NCBI RefSeq assembly: GCF_030704535.1
Contig: NC_081806.1
Coordinates: 6,387,501-6,451,500 of the forward strand
Origin: Vitis vinifera
Taxonomy: Eukaryota > Streptophyta > Magnoliopsida > Vitales > Vitaceae
Length of the DNA stretch: 64,000 bases
Direction of reading: 5' to 3'
Shown: piece by piece, positions 12,503-23,752 of the stretch
How the letters are laid out: every line of letters starts with the position of its first letter
Position numbering within the stretch: position 1 is the first letter of the stretch
Program-made: the position numbers and the translations under genes
Notes under the pieces: generated by a model
Databases searched by the model: none
Seen by the model: only the letters and a program-made list of their open reading frames with translations
Told to the model about the DNA's origin: nothing

Positions 12503-15500
12503 ATGGGTGTTTGATTATTATGGAGACAGTGTCCTCAGTGAGAAGAAGAATGGTGTTTTCTTGAAGGAGATTACTAGGTTGAAGATGAAGAAAATGAAAG
12601 AAAGTAAGGTTGAAAGAGGAAAAAGTTGGATTGACAAGGTGGTACAATTCTAGATTTTCTTTTCTTTTAATCATTCTTGAAACCAAAGTCTGGTGCCTTG
12701 GAAGTTTCATCCATTGCCACTGACTTTCCCCTGAATGATGATATTTTCACAATTTCTGCACTAATGGGATTGCTGTTTGGTGAAATGAACGGTAAGGACT
12801 CTTTCAAATTTCACATCCCATACCAATCTAGTAGATAGAAAGGATGACAAAGTCAAGAAAGCCATGTGAATGATCTGTTGGCCTTACTTTTTATTTCAAC
12901 TTTATTTTAATCAACTGCAAATGAAATAAAATTGGGCATATTTAGAGCACTGGGTGTTTGGATATGAACCCAAAATCCCCTTTGGAATCACTTTCAAAAA
13001 TGCTTTTAATTAATTTTCATTAATTGTTATTGTTTTATTCATTGGAAGCATGGTAAACATGAATATTAAATGAGGCATGGATCCAGATAATCCTATAGAA
13101 TTATTGGGATTCTGCCCCATCTGTTTAAAAGTGGAGGGTGGATATCTGGATCCAATGTGGAAGTGAATATATTCTGAGTGGGGAAGGGTTAAAGATGTAT
13201 TTGTGCCCATATTCTACACAGCATCCCATAAGTGGATAACCATGGGAATACAAGGATATCTACTTTCAGGATCAAGGTTCACTCTCACTTTAGCCTATAC
13301 TTGCTCATCACTTCTATGTCAAAAAAAAAAAAACTTAAGTATTGAAAATTATAAAGATAAAATAATATTTTGGTGAAATAAAATTAAAGTTGTGTTAAAA
13401 TTTTGAAAAGGTAAAAATACTTGCTTTGTATGAACACCTTGAAAAGTTGTGTGAACACCTTGAAAATTTGGGAAGCAATTTACAAGTCCCCTACTTAATT
13501 CCCCACCTAAACATCTGAAAGAAGAAAGAAAATTATAACTTCCCTTCTTTGAGAGTGGAGAAAATTAAAATAAGAAATATATTTTTAGCATTACTAGCTT
13601 CACTATTGAGTAGAAATGAAAGTTAAAATCATGATTTTTGAGTAACAATCTAATATTATAATTTTTTTTAAATATACAATATTTTTTATAATATTAATTC
13701 AAATGTGATATTAATTAATTTTTTAAAATAAAATATTAGTGTACTGATTTAGTATTTATCGTCATTTAGGTTGTTAAAAGTATATGATAAAATCCGAAAT
13801 CTACGTCATTGGATAAATCTATAAATAAATGAAACCAAAGTATAAATAAATGGACTGACTTATCATTTGATATCCGAGTAACCTCTTTTTTGTTTTTTTT
13901 AATAAGAGGTTAAAATAACTTTTCATAGTTTTAATTTCTTAAAAACCATGAATGAAAGGATTACAAAACACCAATTATAACTAATTCCAAATTTAAAGGA
14001 TTTCTTGATCTATTCATAGGCCCTTGAAGGCATTTAGCATATAATTCTCTAACTTCGTAATTTTTTTTAAAGAAATAAATATATAAAATTACAAATAGAC
14101 TTAAATTATGTTCCTTTCATCCAAACTCTAATCCTCAATATTTTCTCTTTCTTCTTCCTTGGGGAGTTCTCATTTTCATTGGAAGGAAAAGATTGAGACT
14201 TACAACCATAGCTTACAAGGTATGCTAATATTTATTAAAAAAAATAAAAAATAAAAAGTTATAGGTTTCAAAGAAGCATAAACAAAATCCTCAATTTTTA
14301 AAATTTTTATTTCTATTTTTTATTTTTTATCTTTTTTATTCAATAAAAGGAAGTAAAAGATCCATGTATTGTATTGATAAGAGAAGATGATTAGGTAAAA
14401 GTGTGTATTAAAGCTCAAACTAGGCCAAGAACAAAGATACCAATAGAATCTTGAGCTTTATCACTTTTCATCATTGATAAAAGTTTATTTTTATTCATTA
14501 AATTTCTCCTATTCCTCTAAAAAATTTAGTTACATTCATTAATCATCTTAGAAACAACTCTTAGCTTTATAATCTTTTTTTTTTTTGGAAGATTTTTCCT
14601 AAGTACTCTTCCTTGATTCAATAAGCTATTAGTTGATACAGTATATTTGGGGTAGAACTCCAACACATTTTAAAAGATCAAACTATATATAAACATTATT
14701 TATTTATTGGAAGAGATATATGCATTGTTAGAATTTTTTATTGGAATTTTTTTATTTGTCTCCTTATGTACTATGTGTTTAATGGATTTTTTTCCTTGTT
14801 TGAGTGTGCTTTAAGTGATTGGTTGTTATTGTGAAGAATAGAAGATTCCAAGGAGTCTGACATGTGTGCGAGTCAACGGGCTAGTAAACTCATAAGGCAC
14901 AAGGAAGCTGATAGGCGGGGATTATAAGAGCTTTTAGTCTTATTTGAAATATGTTTTTTTATCCTCTATACAAACACATATTTAGGCACCAATCATTAAC
15001 CTAGTATGATAGAACCATGCAAATACTTAGGATCTGTTTGGTTGCTATTTTTAGAAAACAAGAAAAAATGTTTTGATTGTTTTTTTCAGTTTTAAGAGAA
15101 CAATTGTTCTCCATTTTTTTTTTTTTTTTTTTTTTTCTGTTTTTGGTGTTTCTGGAGATCATAGCAATGATAGCTGAGTTGTTAGTTTTTGGGTGTATTT
15201 TTAGTGAGAACTCGGGTAAGTGAGAATAATGAACTTAAGTATAAGAGTTTTGGAGGATTTATTATAATTTTATGTTTTGTCCCAAAATTGCTAAAAGGAA
15301 AGACCACGCTAATGTATTAGTTATGTTGACAATTTTGCTCCTAAAATCATTGATTCTAAACTACTTTACTATTGAAACTTATAATTCACGTAAAGACATT
15401 TTAAAGGTAAATTTTAGTTGTACTTGAGCCAAAAAGGCAAGTTAAGGATGCTTGAAAGAAACCGAGAGAAATTGGCTAAAATTTGGTGTGAAATAGGAAA

Positions 15501-17040
15501 ATGCAAGCATGATACTTGAACATCCGACATGGGATGCTCAAGTGCCTTAGGGTGCTTAAGGGGGTGCATGCTATTTTGCTTCATCTTTTTTCATAAAATA
15601 AAATGTATTTTTCTAAGAATTCCTAAGGCCACATGACTAAAAATTAAGGTCTTGATATAAAAGCAAGAAACAAAAATCTGCTCTTATGACTTTAGAAGAT
15701 CTATTACTTTAAGATAGAAAATTTTCATCTAAAAAGAAGCATTTTCTTTTTAAGCTAGTTCATATTCCAATCTTAATGACAAGCAATTTTTTTTTTTTTT
15801 TTTCTTTTTCAAGCATTTATAAAGTTATGTAATGGTTTCTAATCATTTGACAAAAATCAGTGACAATTACATGGTCATGACTGAGTTGATTTTTTCATAC
15901 ATAACCAACTACCACTTGTAAAAATAATGAGTTATGATTACAGTTTTTGTGTGTTGTAAAGAGAATACAATCCTTGATAATGAGGTATGATTCTTCTATT
16001 GAGTTTGCAACAATGCTACTCTCTAGAAAATTATAACTCAAGGGTGGGCTTGGAATTTGTGTGCAGGCCTTTAGATGGTTAGGTAATACTATAAGCCTCA
16101 CAATGAGAAAAACCTTGGGTTTGCAGATCTTAAATGACCATGTTGAAGAAAGATGATAGGGATTTTACAAACTTTGTCATCCTTGCAATACATGGCAGGC
16201 CTCAATATTTTAAACCCATACTCAAGGATCTTGTTGCAAATAAAACTGCTGCATTCCTCGACTCTTTTAAATCCAAACTGGCAAATCTTGGTGTAATTAA
16301 ACTGCTACACGCCTAAACTCTTTAGAACGCGAACTGGGCAGATCTTGTTGCCTATAAACTATATGTCAATAGGCCTGCATTTGATGTGTGGAAATGAATT
16401 TACAAAAACACTAGTGTGTTTGATATATGGGAATGGGAACGGAAATTGGATGAGGATGAAGATAAATTGTAATACGATGTTCAAGAGATAAATCCAAAAT
16501 CCTAATGAGCGCGAGATTTAGCTTCCATACTAATGAATTTTTTTATTCTTATTCTCATTCTAAAGAAATAATCATAACACATAAAGGAATGAGAATAGAA
16601 TTGATTTCTTATTCTCATTTTCTATCCCAGTGTTTCAAACACGACCTTAAAGTGTGACAGGTCCATCCCCAAGAGCACTCAATTCTTGAGAGGATCTTGT
16701 GTGTGTGTATATATATGTGTGTGTGTGGGTGCGTGTTTGAAGGTAAACACTGAAAGCTCTGACTTTCTTTTTAATGATGTGCGGCCATTACTCGATCCTA
16801 GTATTTATAGATTGGCAACACTGATGGATTATCAATAAGTTCAATATATTTGAGTGGGAGGCAAAGGTCCTAAACCCAAGCAATATGGAACTTGGTCTAT
16901 TTTAGTCTCTGCATTTGTTTCCCTCCCCAAAACTGATAGATAACCTCTCTCATTTGAGGCCATAAATTGGAGCATGGATCCTAAACCATATATGGTGAAA
17001 GACAAGAAATTCTTCAAAAATGTGATAAACAGAAGGAGGA
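12500..17040. other. Gene-poor intergenic region
   Basis: No supported gene is visible. There are poly(A)/poly(T) runs (13320, 15115-15137, 15787-15803), a 20-bp near-tandem repeat of 'gaacaccttgaaaa' at about 13431-13467, and a MITE-like unit at 16407-16651. Around 15027 the phrase 'ctgtttggttgc' resembles one end of a hAT-type MITE, but no partner end was found. The open frame at 16134-16316 has no recognised homology. Confidence 0.55.
16407..16651. mobile_element. MITE-like element with imperfect inverted ends
   Basis: The left end (about 16412) reads TAGTGTGTTTGATATATGGG and the reverse complement of the right end (about 16650) reads GTCGTGTTTGAAACACTGGG. The ends share GTGTTTGA and TGGGA blocks. 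The roughly 245-bp interior is non-coding. Mismatches between the ends and the lack of a clear target duplication keep this tentative. Confidence 0.4.
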
Positions 17041-17411
17041 AACTGATCATATTACCATATTAGAAACATGATATTTACAATTTGAACTCATAAACAAGAT
17101 TCTCTCCCTAAAGGAGTCACTGTCTTCCAAAAGTTCTCTATCTTTGAACCCCAGTTTCATAACCAAAAGACAGTTCATATCATACAAAATTCATCCACAA
17201 CAAGATTAAACATCCAGAACTATCCATACCTTCTCGGTTCCAAGTTCAAAGGTTCTAGCATGGATACCTTATCAGTACCTTTCAAAGTGGATACACCTCC
17301 AAAAAACATTTGATGCCCTCAAATATACTATTCCTTTGAGTAGGATCACTAGCTCTCAAAACCCACCTTGCCAAAAAGTCCAAAAAGAACACCCATTGTT
17401 TCATGGGTGAG
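17040..17411 (-). other. 3' untranslated region of the 422-residue gene
   Basis: Non-coding sequence directly downstream of the minus-strand stop codon at 17412. No other gene is apparent. Its extent is inferred from the spacing only. Confidence 0.4.
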
Positions 17412-18680
17412 CTATACATCTTCACTGTCACTGGGTGGCCACCACCTAGGCCGAGGGAAAGTCATACCGCATCTCTTGGCAATCTCCAATATATCAGTCT
17501 CTTCAGTCTCTTCGGCATTCCAATCACATTCTCCACATAATATTTTCAAGACATCCACCACTGTAACCTGTTGCCGATTTCCAGTGACTGAGTCCCTTGC
17601 TGCATCTTCCACTGGCCCACAAATTGATAATGGTAATTCACGTCGCGCTTGAGGAACTTCAGACAACAGGGGTGGAAGGGGTGGACCATTACGAACACTT
17701 CGAATGATATATTTGAACTTTTCAAGATCCTCTATGTTCTTCCTAATTGTATCTCTCCCAACAATGCTTTGCAGTATATCACCTTCAGAAACATCCCCAT
17801 TGCTCTTACCATTCTCTACACCTTCCCTCTTGGTAACATCAACATCTGAATCCGTCTTCATAGGGTCCTCTCCCAGGCCTGAGACTCCACCAGTATCTTC
17901 AAACTCCGATTCTGGAAAACACGGCTTCTTCTTCACCGGAGTGTCTTCAATCAACATTATTTCATTACCCTGATTGTTTTGGGGAGATATAGTGTTACAA
18001 TTGCCGGGACTGACACTGTTAATATTCAAATTCCCTGGAGATTTCAACGGAGATTTCAGGGGAGATTTTATGTTTCTCACAGATACAATTTCTACACTTT
18101 CTTTTGGTGATCTCGTACCTGAATTTTCCTCATAAATATTAGGTTTTTTGGATGGAGGCTCACCTGAAGCCTCCTGCGATCCTCTCAGCAAAACCCTACA
18201 TTTCTCCACCCCAGACTCAGAAACCTCACTAGCACCAACTCCGTCAACATTTGAAACAGCGACAACTTTCACTGCCGAAGTCGGCCCTGAAAAACCTAGG
18301 TCCGAGTCCTTACCTAGTTCAACCGTTGCAGCTCCGTCCGTACAACTAACATCTGCGGCCACGCTGCCTTCCTTGTCATCATCAACCCAAACTTCATGTT
18401 GTCGATCGAAGGCTGGAGCTCTCTGTTCTGCGGAGCTGGCCGGCTGAACCTCTTCCGGCGGGGTCTGAAACTCATCCTGGGGTGTGGTTTCTTCATACGT
18501 ACTCTCCGGCAACGAGAGCATTATGATTCCGGAAGATTCCACCGGAACTCCGCCCGAGTCTGGAGAATCGTCACCGGAACCGTCGTGGGATTGACGAGTG
18601 AAGGGGCAATTTCGGAGGAGATCTTCTTGGGAAGATGAGATATGGCAGGGTTCAAGGAGAGATTGAAAGGGATCTCCCAT
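17412..18680 (-). CDS. Uncharacterised acidic protein, 422 residues, intronless
   Basis: One uninterrupted frame begins at the ATG at 18680-18678, with a higher-GC coding composition than its surroundings. I do not recognise a named family. The first ~230 residues are low-complexity and rich in Ser, Glu, Asp and Pro, with short repeats LKSPLKSPGN. A Lys/Pro motif (DTPVKKKPCFPESEFED) follows. The C-terminal ~115 residues look folded: IVGRDTIRKNIEDLEKFKY, a Pro-rich PPLPPLLSEVPQARRELPL, then DVLKILCGECDWNAEE, and a basic/aromatic end PRPRWWPPSDSED. Composition suggests a nuclear regulatory or scaffold protein, but this is inference only. It is transcribed away from the SUVH gene. Confidence 0.85.
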   Translation of the reverse strand: MGDPFQSLLEPCHISSSQEDLLRNCPFTRQSHDGSGDDSPDSGGVPVESSGIIMLSLPESTYEETTPQDEFQTPPEEVQPASSAEQRAPAFDRQHEVWVDDDKEGSVAADVSCTDGAATVELGKDSDLGFSGPTSAVKVVAVSNVDGVGASEVSESGVEKCRVLLRGSQEASGEPPSKKPNIYEENSGTRSPKESVEIVSVRNIKSPLKSPLKSPGNLNINSVSPGNCNTISPQNNQGNEIMLIEDTPVKKKPCFPESEFEDTGGVSGLGEDPMKTDSDVDVTKREGVENGKSNGDVSEGDILQSIVGRDTIRKNIEDLEKFKYIIRSVRNGPPLPPLLSEVPQARRELPLSICGPVEDAARDSVTGNRQQVTVVDVLKILCGECDWNAEETEETDILEIAKRCGMTFPRPRWWPPSDSEDV

Positions 18681-18800
18681 TTGCGAAACGGGTGGGGATC
18701 AGCAGTCGATTCAGATCTTAGAGCAGAGCGGTGCCATCAGAGGGTTTATTCTCTTCTAGGGTTTTGGTTGCTTCGTGTTCCCGCCCTTTTTCTTGTTTCA
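18681..18800 (-). promoter_or_regulatory. 5' leader and proximal promoter of the 422-residue gene
   Basis: GC-richer sequence directly upstream of the minus-strand ATG grades into AT-rich DNA by about 18880. No clear TATA box was identified. Plus-strand open frames overlapping it are antisense shadows. Confidence 0.3.
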
Positions 18801-18899
18801 CGACTCTATTTGACGAGTCATTTTCAGAAATTTGCATGGAAGTCCCATCTAAAACGACGCCGTTGTGCAATGGGAAAATTTTCAATTACAATTACATAA

Positions 18900-21800
18900 T
18901 GAATAGGGATGTAAAAAAAGCCCAATGACCCGAAACCGAATAAACCCATAAAAAGGTCCGACTCAATCCTCTCTGAACCCGACCCTGAAGTTCGGTCGAA
19001 ATGTTGTGGATTGGAGTGTGTACTTTTAATTTCAACTTCTAATGAAATTAACAAGGAACTTCAAGTAATTCAAACTGTTTAATTTTGTTAGTTTAAGATT
19101 TCACAATAAATATAATATAAAAATACTTATTATACATATGTTTATTTATCATGATTTATGTATTATATATTTTTTTTTGTTTATTTAATAACTTTCATAA
19201 TTTATAAATTATTTTTAGGATTTATTAGGTAAATCTAAATGAAATTTAAAATTAAAAAATATTAGTTTTATATATGCATAAACCGAAGCCTCAATACTAA
19301 AAATTGAAAATGTTTACTTTTGTGGATTATGTTATTAATCTATATATTAAAGTTATATTTTGTTAATTTGAATGTCAAAACTTTAACATTTAATGTTGCA
19401 AAAAATCACGAAAAAGAATAATAATAGAGATAAAAGAATAAGAAAACAAAAACAAAAACAAAACATACAATGATTTACATGATTCGGCCTCAAGCCTACA
19501 TCGCGAAAATGAAAAAAAAACTTTCACTATTGTTGAAGGAGATTACAACCTTAGAGTTCTCAAATCCTAAAACCCCAATTTATACCCAAAAAGGTCTCTC
19601 ATTATTTTGGTCAAAATCTCTTTCTATATTTTTTCCTAATTACAAATTAAGATTCCATATAAGAAACTAAGTGTAGAATTGTCAAAAATGTCTTTTCCTA
19701 AAAGAAGATCGTAGGATATTTACTTAATAATGAAAACCTATTTGCAATAATATATTATATTAGGAAACTATCAATAACTTTCCATGACTCAAATACAATT
19801 TGAGACACTTTCCAAAATTTAATATAATTTAACTCTTTAGACCTACTATTTTCTATAAAATTGGTTTTACATCACTTCATAGTTTTAATAGATATTCATG
19901 CATATACATATTTTTTCTATTTATTTTTCACTATATGAAAAAACTTACGATCTACAATATGATATAGTATATGGTACAGAAAAACAATACATGATACATT
20001 TTATAAGTTTAAAACCATATATCCAATAATTCAAAAAATAGATTTTACAAAGCTTATTATTTAGGGCCCAAATCAATACACGATACAAGATACACCAAAT
20101 GTTGTATTATGATTTATTACAACTCAAACAATTAAGGTTTGAATTTTATGCTTGTGAGAATTTGTAGAGTTAAGCAAATGTTCTGTATTTTAGTCCAAAT
20201 ATGACTATCACCAATGACCATATCATATGCATTTCATGGATTTGAGATACTTATGCTTGTTTATATATACTTTTTAACTATATGAGACTTGGGGCCAACC
20301 ATGTGAGATAGTAAAGTGTTTCAAGGGAAGAGTGGAGTCAGTGATGAGATGGGGTTAGAGAGAGTGGTTGTAAAATCAAGGAAAAGTTCTAAGAGAGTGG
20401 AAATTTTCTCCTTTGGTTTGTTAGGAAATGAAGGTTGCTTTTTTATTTATTTATTTAGAGCTTTAATGTAGTAACACCATATTAATTATTCAAAGATGAT
20501 TTAAACATTTCTAAAGTTAAACCCCCTCCCCCCTCATTTTGGCCGAACAAAATTGATACACTTTAATGTAAGTCTTGATGAATCAAAATCCTCAAACCAA
20601 TATCAAAGCGTTTGATTGGGGAAGAACAACTCTACTATTAAGATATACCAAATTCATTTTACACCTTCTAATCTTATTCTTAATTGGGATAGGTGTACTA
20701 GTGTCAAAACAATGTGTCAAAGGTAATGTTTTCAAATCCGAATCGGTCATTGAACTGGAAAAGTTACCAATTTACGGTTCACTGATCGTACCGATGGTCA
20801 AACCGTGGTTGAACAAGTGATGTTATAAATATATAATTATTATAAAAATAAACATGAACATAAATATTTAAATTTGTTTAAATGTTTTATATTATAAAAA
20901 TTTGTAAAGAGCATTAATATAAAATATTGTTACCTATATATATCAAGGGAATTGTGCAGCATAATGGTTGACTCTTTCTTTTCTAAACCTTAGATCTGAG
21001 ATTCAAATCCTCACAATTCAGAAACACATGAAGGAACAAGTATGTTGCTCAATGGGCTGCCTGGTGGGTGGGAAGATTGTAGGCCCAATGCGACAGGCAA
21101 GACCTAATAATGTTTTGGTCAACCCACGTGTTGACTGGCTCATAGAAAATCGGAGTCCGACGGTTCAACAACTAGTCCGTCTGGTTCAATGCCGGTCTAA
21201 AGCCCCTTTCGGCTTAAGAGCTGAATCGGACCAGATTAGGTTTCGATCGACGATTTAACCGGTTGAATTGATTGATCAAAGGTGACATCTAGCCATACTA
21301 TTCTTGAGGGAATATAAACTCTTTTCTATAACAGAAATAAAATAATCATCATTTTTAGGTGCATATACTATCACATTTACCAAGAGATAATGTATAAGAA
21401 ATCTCCTAATAAAAATAAGTATTATAGCTCAAGTTGCTAACATTTTTCATGGATGGGCATCCATGTTCTACAAGTATCCAGGGGGTGTGTTTGTCAAATG
21501 TGTATACAAATCTAATAACACTCACATATAGAGAGATGTCGAGAAAGTATGGACTTATCCATTTGTTAAAGTCTCCATGTAAGGTCTACAAAATATTGTA
21601 TTGATGGAACATTGCCTTAGATTATGTGACATTAAGTACCAAGATATGTGACCCTTTATAATTAGTGAAAGCTAATGAACTTGTATCACAAAACTTAGGG
21701 GTCAAGGCATAGGTAGTCTTTTAATATTCCCTAAAAAACTCACCTTTAATTTTTATTTTTTATATTTTTTTTATAAGTTCTTTGGTTAGGATATATCTAA

Positions 21801-23010
21801 TTTTTTTTTAAAAAAAATCAAAGAACTGCCAATCATATAAATAGACATGCGTTTTATATAGAAACTCACCCACAAAGCCTCTCAAAGATTTTGCAAATGT
21901 GAAAACCATGGGATCAACAAACTGCAAAACAAATCCACTAATTTTAAAGGAGCAAGTATACAAAATTACCTAATAGATGATGCTTTCCTTTAAACTTATA
22001 TTGTGATTGCTTACACTTGTCCTTACATTTGAGATGCAAAACCTCTATACTCTTTAGTGGACTCTTCAAAGATTTGAGGAGACACAATTAGTTACCTTAA
22101 CCTGAATGAACAAAGAGCATTGATTAGCACATATATAATGACATGAAATTCAAGGGTATAACGGATCTGAAAAGACTCATCCAATAGACATATTTATATC
22201 AAAAAATCCTAGGCATATATACCAAATGATTTAGGAAACTCAAAGTTTCAAACATAGGCAAAATTAGGCTCATGTGCTTGAACGTCCTTGTGAGTGCTCG
22301 AGTGCTATTAAAATTTATATTTTTCATTTATTTTTTGAACGCAATGTTTCCCTTGGTCCACTTTATGCCTTTTAAATGTCATTAAGCTCTACATAACTTA
22401 ATGATACTTGTGTTATATGAGATGAATTTTCAACAATTTCAAGTCTTCACTAACAATGTAAATTGCAAAAGAAAAAAAAAAGAAAAAAGAAAAAATATGT
22501 AGAGTTATAAACTAAATTATCAAATTAAATTAATGACCTAATATTTTGGTTATATTATAATAGAGCTTTCAATTTTGGGCAAAATTAGGGACAAGTGGTT
22601 GAGCATTGTTATCAAAATTTCCATTTTCATTTATTTTTAGGCTCAATTTTCTGCGTGGTCCACTTTAGGCTTTAGACGTTATTAAGCTTTATATAACCTA
22701 AAATATATAGTTATTTTATACTGAGATGAATTTTTAACAATTTTAGATCTTCGGTAATTATATAGATGACAAAAAAATATGTAGAGCTATAAGCTAAATT
22801 ATCAATTTAAGCAAAACAACATAATAGTTGATAGTATTATAATAGAGTTGATATGTTATAGAGCTTATATATTTAAATTAAATTAATTAATCATATAATT
22901 TTCAATAAAAAACATTAAATATTATAAATAATTTTAAAATTTCTATTATGATTTTTAACCCAACAAGAAAAAGCTCGGTATTACATTTTGCTTATTCAAT
23001 TTTCTGATCA
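18900..23010. other. Intergenic region between the two divergent genes
   Basis: No gene is supported over this 4 kb. It is AT-rich with scattered repeat debris. A segment at 20700-21270 is GC-richer, with recurrent 'tcggtc', 'ccggtt' and 'ggttcaa' words, and includes a tRNA-like piece. Two related blocks at about 22250-22460 and 22560-22800 share phrases such as 'ggtccactttaggctttagacg' in diverged form, suggesting an old tandem duplication. Confidence 0.5.
20700..21270 (+). mobile_element. Diverged repeat element containing a tRNA-derived SINE-like piece
   Basis: At 20955-20966 'tgcagcataatgg' resembles a Pol III box A, and at 21000-21010 GATTCAAATCC closely resembles box B (GGTTCRANTCC). 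The spacing is tRNA-like, but the sequence cannot fold as a good tRNA by eye. Flanks carry repeated CCGGTT/GGTTCAA words that suggest ends of a larger transposon. The classification is tentative. Confidence 0.35.
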
Positions 23011-23033
23011 GTTTTATATTTGGCGGCAATGGC

Positions 23034-23042
23034 TATAAATAG
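23034..23042 (+). promoter_or_regulatory. TATA box of the SUVH gene
   Basis: TATAAATAG in a 'ggctataaatagc' context. It would place transcription start near 23065-23075, giving a 5' leader that includes an intron ending at the CAG/GT at 23724-23728. Confidence 0.55.
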
Positions 23043-23049
23043 CAATACT

Positions 23050-23752
23050 AAAAATGTAAGGGCATATGTGCAAAAGGCCCTTTCCCTTGCCTTCGCAGGG
23101 TGCACACAACGTAAACGTTGCATCGTTCAGCTTCCCAAATTGCAGAGATGGGTTCTCCATGATTCTGACCTTGAGAATTCGTTTATTTACAATCGTGCCA
23201 TCGGACCACAGCCATTGAATCATCGGAATTGATCAATCAATTGCTCCACCAGTCGGGTCCGTGTTCTTTTTTTTGCTCGATTTTGTTCTGTACGGCCATT
23301 TTATCCGTCATTTGTTAGGTTCGTTCATGTCTGTTTGGTCACTGAGAAAGTGTGGGAAAAGAGAATAATTTGTGATTTTGAGTTCTGGATTTATCATTGG
23401 GACACGCGAATTTTTTTTTGACAATTTCTTTTCTATGTTTTCTGGGCAACCAAACCATGGTTAGGTCCCTTTATTCGTAATTTTTTCAGGTTCTTTTGTT
23501 CTTAAAATTTTTGTTGGACTGTGTTTGTAATAGTAGCTAAAAATCCTTGGTTTTCTCGGGAATCAAACAGAGGGCTTGATTTATTTTGCTCCAAAATCTT
23601 TGGTGTGCAAATTTTTGTTATTTATTTCTTTACACTTAAATGTTTTCGATGTTTGGGACTATGGAAACTGCTTCGTTTCTGCTTGAAGTTATGTAGTTTC
23701 ACTGTTGTGAGTTTTTTTGTGGTCAGGTATTGCGTCTTGGGGAGGAAGTGTA
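23050..23752 (+). other. 5' leader of the SUVH gene with probable intron
   Basis: The sequence just before the coding region ends in a pyrimidine-rich acceptor, 'gtttttttgtggtcag', at 23711-23726. The leader is therefore probably spliced, with the last leader exon starting at 23727 and the ATG at 23753. The donor was not assigned with confidence. The longer open frame extends upstream to 23717 only through a TTG and crosses this acceptor. Confidence 0.45.

Noticed and set aside
16134..16316. 60-codon frame with protein-like composition
   Set aside because: No flanking exons, promoter or recognised family; could be a relic but unsupported.
23717..23752. Upstream extension of the SUVH frame
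   Set aside because: It begins at TTG, not ATG, and crosses a strong splice acceptor; the ATG at 23753 is the better start.
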